Position numbers and translations under genes: made by a program
Assembly (NCBI GenBank): GCA_030844895.1
Contig: CM061231.1
Span: 132,713,023-132,777,022, forward strand
DNA: 64,000 bases
From: Ambrosia x helenae
Lineage: Eukaryota; Streptophyta; Magnoliopsida; Asterales; Asteraceae
Direction: 5' to 3'
In this document: positions 49,984 to 60,563 of the stretch, one piece after another
Numbering within the stretch: the stretch's first letter is position 1
How the letters are laid out: each line of letters opens with the position of its first letter
The notes under the pieces: model-generated
Seen by the model: the letters and a program-made list of their open reading frames with translations, nothing else
The model's database searches: none
Told to the model about the DNA's origin: nothing

Positions 49984-50585
49984 GGACAATCAAGAGTTAT
50001 TGAACAAACGTCCCATCAGTCAAACACTTATAGGCTAATGATGATAGGTTTCCATGTAGGATCGACGAACGTGTCACTCGACAATCACGAGGGTTATATT
50101 CAAGGTGCGGAATCCCTTGAATATGTCTTAATAACAGAAACAATTATGAAACAATGATAAACGAGCAATTACAACACACAAACGGGTCAAAAGATTCACG
50201 TTTACATCATTAAAACAGAGCACGAGTGTTACAATGATCAAACCTAGAAATCTCAGACCTGGGGAGGGTGTTTGGAGAGTGTGTGTGGCAAGAACTAATG
50301 TTTAGGGCAATGATTGGGCCTATTTATACCTCCCGTACTCGTGCAGGTCAGTATACGCGAGTAGGAGCTATAAGACATCAACCTATAGGCGATTAGGGCC
50401 ATAATCGCCTATAGAAGCTTGTAATCGCCTGATATTGATGTGGTATAGGGCTCTAATCGCCTATACCCATCCCCTACTCGCCAATAGCTTCCAATACACC
50501 CAAAAAACGCGTATAAACATCTCCAAACACCCCGAAACACGTCCAACCAACATATATACTAGCCTAGGGACATCATGCACTTACA
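49984..50585 (-). repeat. SIRE 3' LTR (approximate limits)
   Basis: The minus-strand start TGTAAGTGCATGATG at 50,585 follows the purine tract. The end near 49,984 is set by the abutting Tekay LTR and is uncertain. A TATA box (GGTATAAATAGG) is at about 50,332-50,320. Immediately upstream of it (50,340-50,480) is an array of GCGATTAG / CTAATCGCC and GCGAGTAG words. Confidence 0.6.
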
Positions 50586-50732
50586 GACTCCCCCTTGGAC
50601 CAGGCTAGTATACGTATAGAGACTACAAAAGACATCGTTTATAACAAAACACCAACAACTTTACAGACTCAAAAATTGAGAACATACATAACAAACAGAA
50701 CATAATAAGACACGCAGCATCTTCAGTCTTCA

Positions 50733-52832
50733 TCAAATAGACATCATCCTGATCCTTGAAAGTCTTGACCAGTCGCATCCAGCATGAACTTTGTTGGCAT
50801 GACAGAAACGAATCACCCTTTGATACTTCAATGCTTGATCAGCTTCGGCCTTCAAATGTTGTATGGGACACAGGAACAGTTTCTCCACGTCTTTCTCTAA
50901 GCAGTTTATTAGCCACATCGGATCCCATATCCTGATTTTCCTGCACGGGTTTGGTGAGTTGCTCAAGACTATCACTGCTTCTGTTGTCGCTGCATCATAA
51001 TGCTAGTAGTAGAACTTAGGAGAGAAGTCTTGTTCAACCGGGACCAGTGGAATCTTCGAGGTGGTTTTAGGTGGCTTGACTTTGTGCTTCCAGATAGGAC
51101 TCTTTGTGACGGGATGAAGCTTGTTTGTCTTGATGGATCTAGGATACTGTGGTCTGAACTTCTCCCATTCTCCAACACTTTCTCTTCTCAGAATATTGTA
51201 GAGGCCTCTAAGATCACCGATAGCCTCATGATACAATGGATAATGTAATCTAACTAGATCACGAACATGCCAGAAAGGCAGACTGAGGACCTTCTTGTAC
51301 GGCTGAAAATAAAGCAGACCGTCCTACCATTTCACTCCCAACATCCTAGCATGCTTGATGTAGGCCTAGCTGATCACATTTCCCGACATCTTCAACAACT
51401 GCTTCTTGAAGATAGATGCTTGTACCGGATCTTTCTTCTTCTCAGACTCACCTCCAGATGGAAACCAATTGGGATACTTCTGTCTGATCTTGTCATGTCT
51501 TTCTTTTACTTTGTCAGGAACAGGAGTAGGATCAGACTTGAGCTTTTCTTCAGCCTCATTAAGCATCTCCTCGGAAATATTAGGTATCCCTGTGCCAGAA
51601 TCACCAACTACATACTCGGGAGTAGGCACACTGGTTCCATCTTCCATTTCTACCTCATGGTTGTCTGGATTCAGTACTGGAGGAGTGTGTCTTGCACCGG
51701 AAGATTCTCCTCGTGCCAAGTCAAAGATCTTTTCTAAATCTTCAGGTGTAACCTCAGGAGGTATTTCACCTTCTTCTAAATCATAATCAGAGGAATCAGG
51801 AGGTACGTACAAGTTACCATCATCATCATAAGCAAAATAGCTGTTTAGAGGCTCGACAATCTCTACAACAACCATTGCTTACTTCAGTGAATCTCGGAGT
51901 TGCTGAATCTTGCTTTTCATATGATCAGGCTCCCTCTGAGTAGAAGAACCTGCTGCGGGATCCTTGCCTTGTCTGTCATGGCTCTTCTCCGTACGCTTTG
52001 ATCCAGATCCAGCTGATGATCCGCCACCACCTGTGGCTCCAGGATCACCACCATCACCACCATCACCACCCTTACCAGAATCATCATCACCATCATCTGA
52101 CTCATCATCATCGTCCTCATCATCATCTTCTTCATCATCATTATCTTCATCATCATCATCACCAGCACCAGCCTCAGCTTCTGAACTAGTACCACCAGTG
52201 AGTCTAGGTTGAGTTCCAGTCAACTCATCTATCCTAGCTCTCAGCTATGTATTCTCTTTCTCAGTTTTGGTGATCCTTCGTTCATTGTTCACATTTATCA
52301 GTCGAAGTTCGCTGTTCGAGGCGTCTACACCTGCAAGTCTCTCCAAAGTGTTTTGGTTCGACTGCATCAGCTGCTGATGAGATTCCATTAGCAGCCTGTT
52401 CGATTCTATAACCTGCTGATTAGACAATGTGAGTGCATCAACTATCGATCGCAGCTCTGTGTTCGACTGGATTGTTTCCCCGATCAGCTCAAGCATTGCT
52501 GTCTCATTCTCTTCAATGTTAGCATTCTTCGTTCTCAACTCCGCTATCTCACGTGTTTGCGTAGCAACTATAGCAGTTAACTCGCTGATCTTTCGCTAAA
52601 GTTGTTCATTTGTAGCAGAAGCTGAAGAAGAGGTCTGATCGGTTGACCTGGAAGCCGTAGGTCGGACTTCTTGTCTCATCTTCCTAATCCTGTCCCCAAT
52701 AGGATTGGAAACAATCTGTGAACTAGTCGCTGCTTCGGTAACTGAGGCTGGCTTAGTGAAGATTACCAAAGTAGGCATCGACATGGTGACTCTGGCAGGC
52801 ATAGCTGCACTAACAGAAATAGGGACTAATGA

Positions 52833-52863
<31 letters not shown>

Positions 52864-54320
52864 GCTGTTGTTGTTGTTGTTGCTGCTGCTGCTGCTTGAG
52901 AGGATTGAGTGTATTGAGCCCCAAATGCTTCAGGAAGAGTAAACCGTCTTTTCCTTGAAGTCTTCTCCATTTGAGGTTTATGAGACATTGTCTTCTTACC
53001 TCGAACACTATCCTTCTTGGCAGTCGTCTTATGTCTCTTTGGAGGAGGTGACGTTTCAAGCTCTGCATCTATGTCTGCAATTAAATCCCCCTCTCCCACA
53101 ACATAGGTGGGATCTTCATTAAGGGCTCTAAGCGCAGCTGCACTAGCTTTCTCCTCCGCTGCCTTTCTCTTTGCTCTTTGCTGTTTTTCAGCAAAAGTAT
53201 CGGGGGAATCGCTTTCAGTGTCATCTGAGTCATCATCAGCATCAGTTATGTTAACTGGTGCGTCTTCATCAACAAGTGCCTTTCCTTTGTCAGATTGAGA
53301 GGCTTCATGTTCTTGTGCAGTACCAGAAGGTTCTGAGAAGTCTATAACATTCAGATCAAATTCATCCTCATTACCTTCAGCTGTATCAGTGGTCCTGCCA
53401 GGAGCGTTCTCTCCTAACTCGTCTGTCTCTCGCCCTATATCATCCCCATCTTTAAACACCAACCTGTGAATACGGAAGTCATCCTCTGAATCGCTATCAT
53501 CATGTCTCCACCTATTGCCCGGTGGAGACACATAATCTTCTCTGCTCAAATGCCCATATATCCGTCTGCTTGGAGGATACTCAGATTTTGGTCCGTTCTT
53601 GTAACTCCTCATCCTGTTCATTTCTTTCTGAGTTATATCTTCAATCACAATAAACTCAGCAGGATGCTTCATCAAGTCAGGTATTTGTTGATCAATGATC
53701 ATTTGTAGAAACCGAGGATAAACTATGAAAGACTTCTTCGTCGTCTTCTGTAATATGATCTCTTTCAGATGATGCAGTATCATCTTACAAAAGTTGAATG
53801 GCTTGTTGAGAGTCAAAGAAACAATCGCAGAGGCCAACGTGTCCCTAATAGCATCAAAAGTACCTCTTCTCAGACCAATGCACTTCAAAACAACATGTGT
53901 CAGATACTTGATTTCGGGCGGAAACAGCCCTTTCATGAGCATCTGTTGTTTGTTGACTTTTCCCAAGTACTTCATACTTAGAAAACCGCCACGAATCAGA
54001 ATGGCATCAAACACTATGGGATCAGCATCAGTATCGCCAAACTGTAATTCTTCTCGAATGATCTGTTCAGTAATAATGACCTCCTTTCCTTGTATCGAAC
54101 TGGTGATCACGATCGGAACAACTTTGTAGTCAACTTTGGCGTTTTGGTAGAACTCCAGTAGGATATCCTTGTATGCAGCGTGCTGCTTGGTTATAGCGTA
54201 GTGGATTCTTGACCGCTTCAAGAAGTCAATAACGCCCTGAAAAATCTTGCATTTATCCATGGTAACAGGTCCGAGAAAAGCACAACAGTTGTGTCTGGGA
54301 GATGTTTTCCAATTCTGCAT
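50733..54320 (-). pseudogene. SIRE env-like ORF (1,196 codons including stops)
   Basis: One uninterrupted reading frame of 3,588 nt starting MQNWKTSPRHNC at 54,320, right after a splice acceptor (GTTCAG|G). The N-terminal ~270 residues form a globular region also seen in SIRE-type plant elements (KRSRIHYAI, KKSFIVYPRFLQMI, RSYKNGP). Then come an acidic Asp/Ser/Glu-rich linker with KR-rich patches, poly-Thr and Ala tracts (52,830-52,905), a coiled-coil-like Gln/Asn/Leu-rich stretch (52,538-52,300), a poly-Asp/Glu tract (52,060-52,170), and a C-terminal domain (EAVIVLSNSPNPCRKIRIWD). Six in-frame stops occur at 52,596, 52,245, 51,879, 51,366, 51,324 and 51,003, with no frameshift. I see no certain signal peptide or membrane span. 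The biochemical role is unknown. Confidence 0.82.
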
Positions 54321-55119
54321 CCTGAACAACAAAAACACGTTATAAGTATACCACGCAGATCACATATGCATAAAACGGACAAAAACGGACAAAAAGCGGA
54401 CAAAACATGGTGATCAGCTTGTTACAGGCGATTACAAGTTGTAATCGCCGTTTACAAGTGGCGAGTAGACCAAATCCTGATTATTATGCACGAATGGCGT
54501 CTAATCGCTATACTCTATACGCGATTAGAAGGCCAAGATGTCCATACTCACCAACTGTTCACGCGAGTAGGATTCTACTCGCATGAATAGTACCTTGGAT
54601 CACATCTTTGTCGAATTTTGAAACGTCTTGTTTTTAATCCGGATTTTGTCACCATGAAGCCTAGAACCCCAAACTACCATAACCCGTATCAAATATCTCA
54701 CTAACAATACTAAATCAGGGGTTAATTGTAAGATTAGAACATTAGGGTTTATAGGTTTTAAAATTGGGGCTTTTGAATCTGTGATGTTATGGGTCAAATT
54801 TTTTGCACAAACAGACCCTATAGGTGCCGATAATCAAACCCCAACCAAGATATAGCATCAACAAACACACAGTTATGCTACCCGATCAAAAACCATTAAC
54901 CTAGGGTTTCGACACTTAAAACACGGATTTAACCCTAAAATCGTGATGTTTTGATCTGAAAAACTGAGTATGGGTTACCTTTGTTGTGTAGAACAATAAC
55001 CACAGATTAATAAAACTCGGGCAAGAGGATTGACGGTAGCCGGGTAGGAGGGAAATGAGAGTAACAGTGGGTATGTTTGAAAATAATGAAAGCAAAATGA
55101 CTAAGGGTTGGTCTTATAC
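54321..55119 (-). promoter_or_regulatory. Putative promoter, leader exon and intron of the env-like ORF
   Basis: On the minus strand: a TATA-like AGTATAAGAC at 55,120-55,111, a leader ending at donor CAACAAAG|GTAACC (exon end 54,979), an intron of about 660 bp, and acceptor TTGTTGTTCAG before 54,321. Motif arrays with TAATCGC/CTACTCGC words flank the TATA on the upstream side (55,125-55,345) and lie in the intron (54,420-54,600). This suggests the ORF could be transcribed on its own as well as from the LTR; that is inference. Confidence 0.45.
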
Positions 55120-55345
55120 TTCATTCCTAATCGCGTGACCTATATGCGAGTAGGACCACACTCGCTAGATGAAATACACGAATGCTGCCAATCGCGTATG
55201 CAAAAGCACGATTGAAAGTTCCTACTCGCCTTTTAACTTCAAGTGTGTTATAAGTAGACAAGGGTCCTACTCGTATGACCATAATAGCGATTAAGGTGTA
55301 ATCGCTATAACTTTTACACGAATAAGATATACTCGCCCACATTCA

Positions 55346-56825
55346 CGCGATTAGAACACTAAGGGCCTATAATTTTCACACAAATTACCAATATGCCCCT
55401 GCAGCACCATTTCTCACATTTTTGACTCGTTAAGGTTCAAAACATGCGTTTTTCATCCCGTTTTAACACATGACACTGATGACGACTCATGTCTTTGAAA
55501 AACTTTCATTTTCAACCCCTATACTTAAGAGAAAGTACGGTTTTGACCCGGCAAAAACATAATTTTCAATTTGTTGATTTTCGGCGTTTTATTTTTGAAG
55601 AAGTAAGATTACAATGGATTAGGATTCCATCATCGGCAATCAAGAATGATTAACTAAGCATAAATAAAACAAAACGGGAGATCAACTAACTGTACACTAT
55701 CATATTTTTGCGAGTTTCAACGGTTAGGGAATCATATCAGTGTACGGACTTTACTAGAACCCTTATATTTTCAGGTTTTTTTTTATTATTTTTTTTTACC
55801 AATAAGCATCCTACAACAATTGCCGATATTGTTGTCCACCTAAGCTCAAAATCAAGTTTTATCGCTAGGCACTTTAGATACGTTAAGATAATATTAAGAC
55901 TGATGTACAAGGTGTTTCCCGCCACGCGACACATTCCCGTATCAAGTCATGCACAAAGCTTCCTCGTAACCGGTGAGTAAGCTGTTGTCATCCGTATTTT
56001 ACAAGGAACGGACACAGTGGTGATCAGGTCTGCAGAAACGCTGCAACAGAGAGACCAGTGAGATCCAAACCAGGGTTCAAGTCAAATACCGTATATTTGA
56101 TTTTTTACGGTACGATGCTTTAGGTATATGATTTGATACCTTAGAGCGAATTCTCTTTGAGAATAGGGTTTTGGCATATATGAATCTTTTTGCTCTTTTA
56201 GGATTCCCGGACGTCTCCTGATCAGAATTTATTCTATTTTTTTTGTTTTTTTTTTCATGAAACGACATAGAGGCGTCTCAGTTGTAGGCTGCGAACCCAA
56301 CGTACGACACATGTGCCACTCCTATTTATTCTGAGAGACGTCCAGTTCACCCCGGATGTACCAACCTCTTAAAGACCATGAAACCTCGGATTTTGGCATG
56401 CTATCAAACGAGATTTCGGTCCCTAGACCATATGCCAACGCACGTTGATTCACACATGATTCAGTTGATTTAGGTTTATATCACCGTGCCAAACTTGGAA
56501 ATGATTTTGAGCCTACCGACACATCATTGTAGAGGCTACCTATCAGTTCCAATATTTTTAAGATGATAAGAGTCCAGACAGTCCGACTAATTGGTTAATA
56601 TCATCTTCCCATTTTCACCAAAGAAACTCATTTTTGCATTTTTCAATTTTTTTTGATTTTGGGATTTCCTCTTTTTTTTTTTTAAATTTTTTTGCATTTT
56701 CTGATGTTTTTGTATTTTTTTGAATTTTCCCCCCTAAAAATCTAAAAAATTGCGAAAAGACAATATTTTTGGATTTTTTTGAATTTTGAAGAAAAATATT
56801 TACAAAAACGATTACCGATGAGGAT
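55346..56825. other. SIRE spacer between pol and env-like region
   Basis: No conserved ORF. It is T-rich on the plus strand at 56,640-56,800. Small ORFs here show no domain. Confidence 0.55.
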
Positions 56826-59800
56826 CTAATCCTGCTTAACTTTAATGCCGTTTAAGATTAACAGATACTCAAAACGAGGACCGTCAAAAGCTTTGGTGAA
56901 TAAATCGGCACGTTGGTAATCCGTGTGGATTTTGACCATATCGATAAGTTTTCTTTCATAGCAATCGCGTATGAAATGATACTTAACCAAGATATGTTTC
57001 GCCTTGGAATGGTTAACTGAGTCTTTAGCAAGAGCTATAGCGGACTCATTGTCACAGTGAATGGGAGTATTAAGAAATTTCAAACCGTAGTCTCTCATTT
57101 GTTGCTGTATCCAAAGAACCTGGGAGCAGCAGCTCGATGCTGCTACATATTCCGACTCACAGGTGGATAAGGCTACCGAGGCTTGCTTCTTGCACTGCCA
57201 CGAGACTAGTCTTGGTCCCAAAAACTGGCATCCAGCCGATGTGGATTTTAAGTCTGTCTTGCATCTGCCATAGTCAGCATCACTAAACGCGATGAGGTCA
57301 AACTTATCGTCATTAGGGTACCATAGACCTTTGGTCGGACAACCCTTTAGATAACGTAAGATCCTCTTCACAACAACCAGGTGGGACTGTTTCGGCCTTG
57401 ACTGGTATCTTGATAGTAGACATGTCGCGAACATTATATCAGGTCTTGATGCAGTGAGGTACATGAGTGAGCCTATCATAGCTCGATAGAGAAAAGGATC
57501 AACGGTTTGTCCTTTCTCGTCAGGCCCAATCCCGTGATTTGTCTGAATCGATCGGTGTGCCTACTAGAGTAGAGTCTTCCATCTGGAACCGGCTCAAGAT
57601 GTCAGCAACGTATTTTGTCTGGTGGATGAAGATCCCCGACTCTTGTTTTTCTACTTGTAGACCGAGGAAGAATTGCATCTCCCCCATCGAGCTCATCTCA
57701 AATTTATCCTGCATAAGCTTTTCAAATTCCCTGCACATGACATCATTAGTAGACCCAAATATAATACCATCAACATAAACCTGTACCAGAAGACGGTCAC
57801 CACCCTTTTCCCCGGTGAATAAGGTGCAATCCACGAGTCCACGTTTGAACCCGTTGGATATCAGATAGTTGCTAAGCATTTCGTACCATTCACGCGGAGC
57901 CTGATGGAGTCCGTACAACGCTTTGTTCAATTTGTAAACTTTTTCGCGATGAAGCGGATCCTCAAAACCCGGTGGCTGAGCAACATACACCTCTTCCTTC
58001 ACGACACCATACAGAAAAGCACTTTTCACATCCATTTGATACACCTTAAACCGTTTGTACGAAGCGTAAGCTAAGAACATCCGGATAGCTTCAAGGCGCG
58101 CAACTGGAGCGTATACTTCGTTGTAATCTATTCCTTCGATTTGACGGAAGCCGAGGACAACTAATCGAGCCTTGTTTCTGATAATCACCCCGCGATCATC
58201 TCGTTTACACTTGTAGACCCACTTTGTTCCAATTTTCTTTGAGCCTGGAGGTAAGTCAACTAAGTCCCACACCCCTTGCTTTTGGAACTGCTGAAGCTCG
58301 GCTTGCATTGCTTCAATCCATGGTTCCTCCCTCAGTTCCTCTTGCACAGTTCTTGGTTCAGTTTGAGAAACATATAGAGCGAAGGACCAATCGTTCTGAT
58401 TACCTGCTTTCCTGATTTCCGAATAGAGTGCCACGGTACCTGTATTGTCACTTGGACTAGCATTTCTGAGTTGACTGCGCGTCATGACTCTGCTAGCCGG
58501 ATCACCAATCACATTCTGCATCGAATGAGTGTCATGAATCCGAGATTCCGGATGTGCCGGCACTGGATCATCCGAATGCAGATTAAGGTTTTCCAAACCT
58601 TGAGATAGATTTGTCTCTGCGGCGCTTGAACAGGAGGGAGCAACGGGTTGCATATTAAAACCTGAGAGATCGATCCGAAGACCTATCCCTGGAGCCGCTG
58701 AAGAAGAAGGACCAGCTTGATTGTTTCCTGTCAGATTAACTGGAGCTGTAGTGGTAGATTCACCATTTCCAGATTGTTCTTCAGTAAGAGTTTCATGAGA
58801 CTCTGCAAAATCGTCGTCTGAAGATGAAGATTCGAGAACCTCTGCTGAAGCTTCCTGAAAGACTTCCTCAACTTCTGCTGCTGCGGTTTTTCCTGGGGGA
58901 CCTGTGGATGCAGAGGCATCAGATGGTGCAGGCGCAGGTGCATTCACCACGATCGGACGCATTAGCGGAGAGCTAGCTGCGTTTTCATATTCGTAATACA
59001 TTTGCGCTACAACATCATTTACCAAATTCTCCACGTTGAAGGAATCAAATAGACTCTTATAATCGAACAACCAATCAGGTCCAACACCAGGTGCATTGGC
59101 ATTATAACGTTGAACATCGACATTAAGCCAATCTTCAACGTTGTTGGTTCTTTTGTTGTACACTCTTTTATTGGGAGTGCTGTAACCAACAAAGAAACCT
59201 TCTTCTGCCTTTGCACAAACTTCCCATCGGGATGTATCATGGTGCATGGAGCTCCGAAAGGTTCCAGAAACTCTAAGTTCAGTTTCCTTCGGTTCAGAAG
59301 CTCGTAAGAAGTCTTGCCAAGCTTCTTTACCGTTAGAACCCTATTTAGAGTGTAACACGCGCAGTGAACTACCTCATTCCAGAAGATCACAAGAAAGTTC
59401 GAGTCTGCGAGCATTGTGCTGGCTGCCTCAATAAGAGTTTGATTCTTTCTTTCTGCAACCCCATTTTGCTGAGGAGTGTACGGTGCTGTGAATTCATGAT
59501 GAATACCCTTTTCTGCATAAAATGCCTCCATAGCATGATTCTTGAACTATGTCCCGTTATCGCTTCTGATCCTCCGGATCTTTAGCTGATATAGATTTTC
59601 CAGTTTAGTAAACAGATTCTTCAAGTAATCAAAAGTTTTACTCTTGTGCTTCATGCACACGACCAAGAAAACCTAGAATAGTCATCCATAACCACTAAGC
59701 AGTATAAGTCACCGTTCTTGCTCTTCCGATTGACTGGGCCAAACAGGTCCATGTGCAGTCGTTCGAGAGGTAGACTAACTGAGTTTGTCTTCTTAGGCTT

Positions 59801-60403
59801 GTGAGACTTCCTTTTCTGCTTCCCTTTCTTGCATGAGACACAGACGTCGTTTAGATGAAAATTCTTAATAGAAACACCTTCCACCAGTTGATTCTAAACC
59901 AGATGGTTCATTTTTCTCAAGTGGATGTGCCCCATTCGTCTGTGCCACATGATTGATTCCTTTTCTGTCGCCTTAGACAGAAAACAAGTGACTTGACCTT
60001 TTGCTGTCATAGCTCGGCTCATATCCAGGACATATAAGTTGTTGACCCTGGGAGCTGAGATCATGACCCACTCTTTCGGTATCTTGAATCCAGGTTTCAG
60101 AATGAAACATGCATTATCATCAAAGAACACAGTGAACTTCTTGTCACATATTTGCGAAACGCTCAGCAAGTTGTGGTCTATTTGTTTGACAAAGCTTATC
60201 TTCTCAAAGCTTACAATGCCGTTACTCATACTGCCTTCTTTTGTGATATAACCCCCTTTATTACCAGCAAAAGCAACATACCCCCCGTTGATATTCTTTA
60301 TGTCAAAAAGCAGGGATAAGTCGCCTGTCATGTGCCCTGAAGCTCCACTATCAACAATCCATAGGCTGCTGATAAGGCCCTGTGGAACTCCCTGCACAAA
60401 CAT
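56826..60403 (-). pseudogene. SIRE pol: protease, integrase, RT, RNase H
   Basis: Order on the minus strand: protease (WIVDSGASGHMTGD), GAG-pre-integrase (MWHRRMGHIHLRKMN), integrase (CVSCKKGKQKRK; RLHMDLFGPVN; VVMDDYSRFSW; TPQQNGVAERKNQTL), RT (TKWVYKCKRDDRG; YQMDVKSAFLYG; PPGFEDPLHREKVYKL) and RNase H (SDADYGRCKTDLKSTSAG, CDNESAIALAKD). Breaks: TAG at 59,894, a frameshift near 59,665, TAG near 59,555, and frameshifts near 59,200 and 57,540. The RT active site reads YVDG where the family has YVDD, so the second catalytic aspartate is lost. The final AFDGPRFEYLL region ends at 56,826. Confidence 0.95.
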
Positions 60404-60563
60404 TCAAAGTTCAGTGGTTAAGGGGGACCCAAGCCTTCACGGTCTTGGGTCTACCATCTTCATCTAATGTTGGAAAGTCAACCCATCTTCCATTTGGAGT
60501 TGGTGTTGTTTCCGATGGTCCGGCAGTGTTCTCACCTGCAGATGATTATCCACTTTTGGTTGG
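60404..60563 (-). pseudogene. C-terminal end of SIRE gag, cut by the Tekay insertion
   Basis: The minus-strand translation gives TPNGRWVDFPTLDEDGRPKT followed by VKAWVPLNH and a stop, the type of segment found between gag and protease in SIRE elements. It stops abruptly at 60,563 where the Tekay LTR begins. Confidence 0.7.

Larger units (their letters stand above)
49984..60563 (-). mobile_element. SIRE-type Ty1/copia element, minus strand, broken by a Tekay insertion
   Basis: Read on the minus strand: end of gag (60,563-60,404), pol (60,403-56,826), a spacer, a large env-like ORF (54,320-50,733), a purine tract (CCAAGGGGGAG near 50,596) and a 3' LTR starting TGTAAGTGCATG at 50,585. RT and RNase H sequences and the env-like ORF after pol are typical of the SIRE lineage. 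The 5' LTR and most of gag lie beyond the Tekay element that entered at 60,563/60,564 and are not in the window. Confidence 0.85.

Noticed and set aside
51964..52212. Pro/Ser-rich and His-rich plus-strand ORFs
   Set aside because: They are antisense shadows of the poly-Asp/Glu tract of the env-like ORF.
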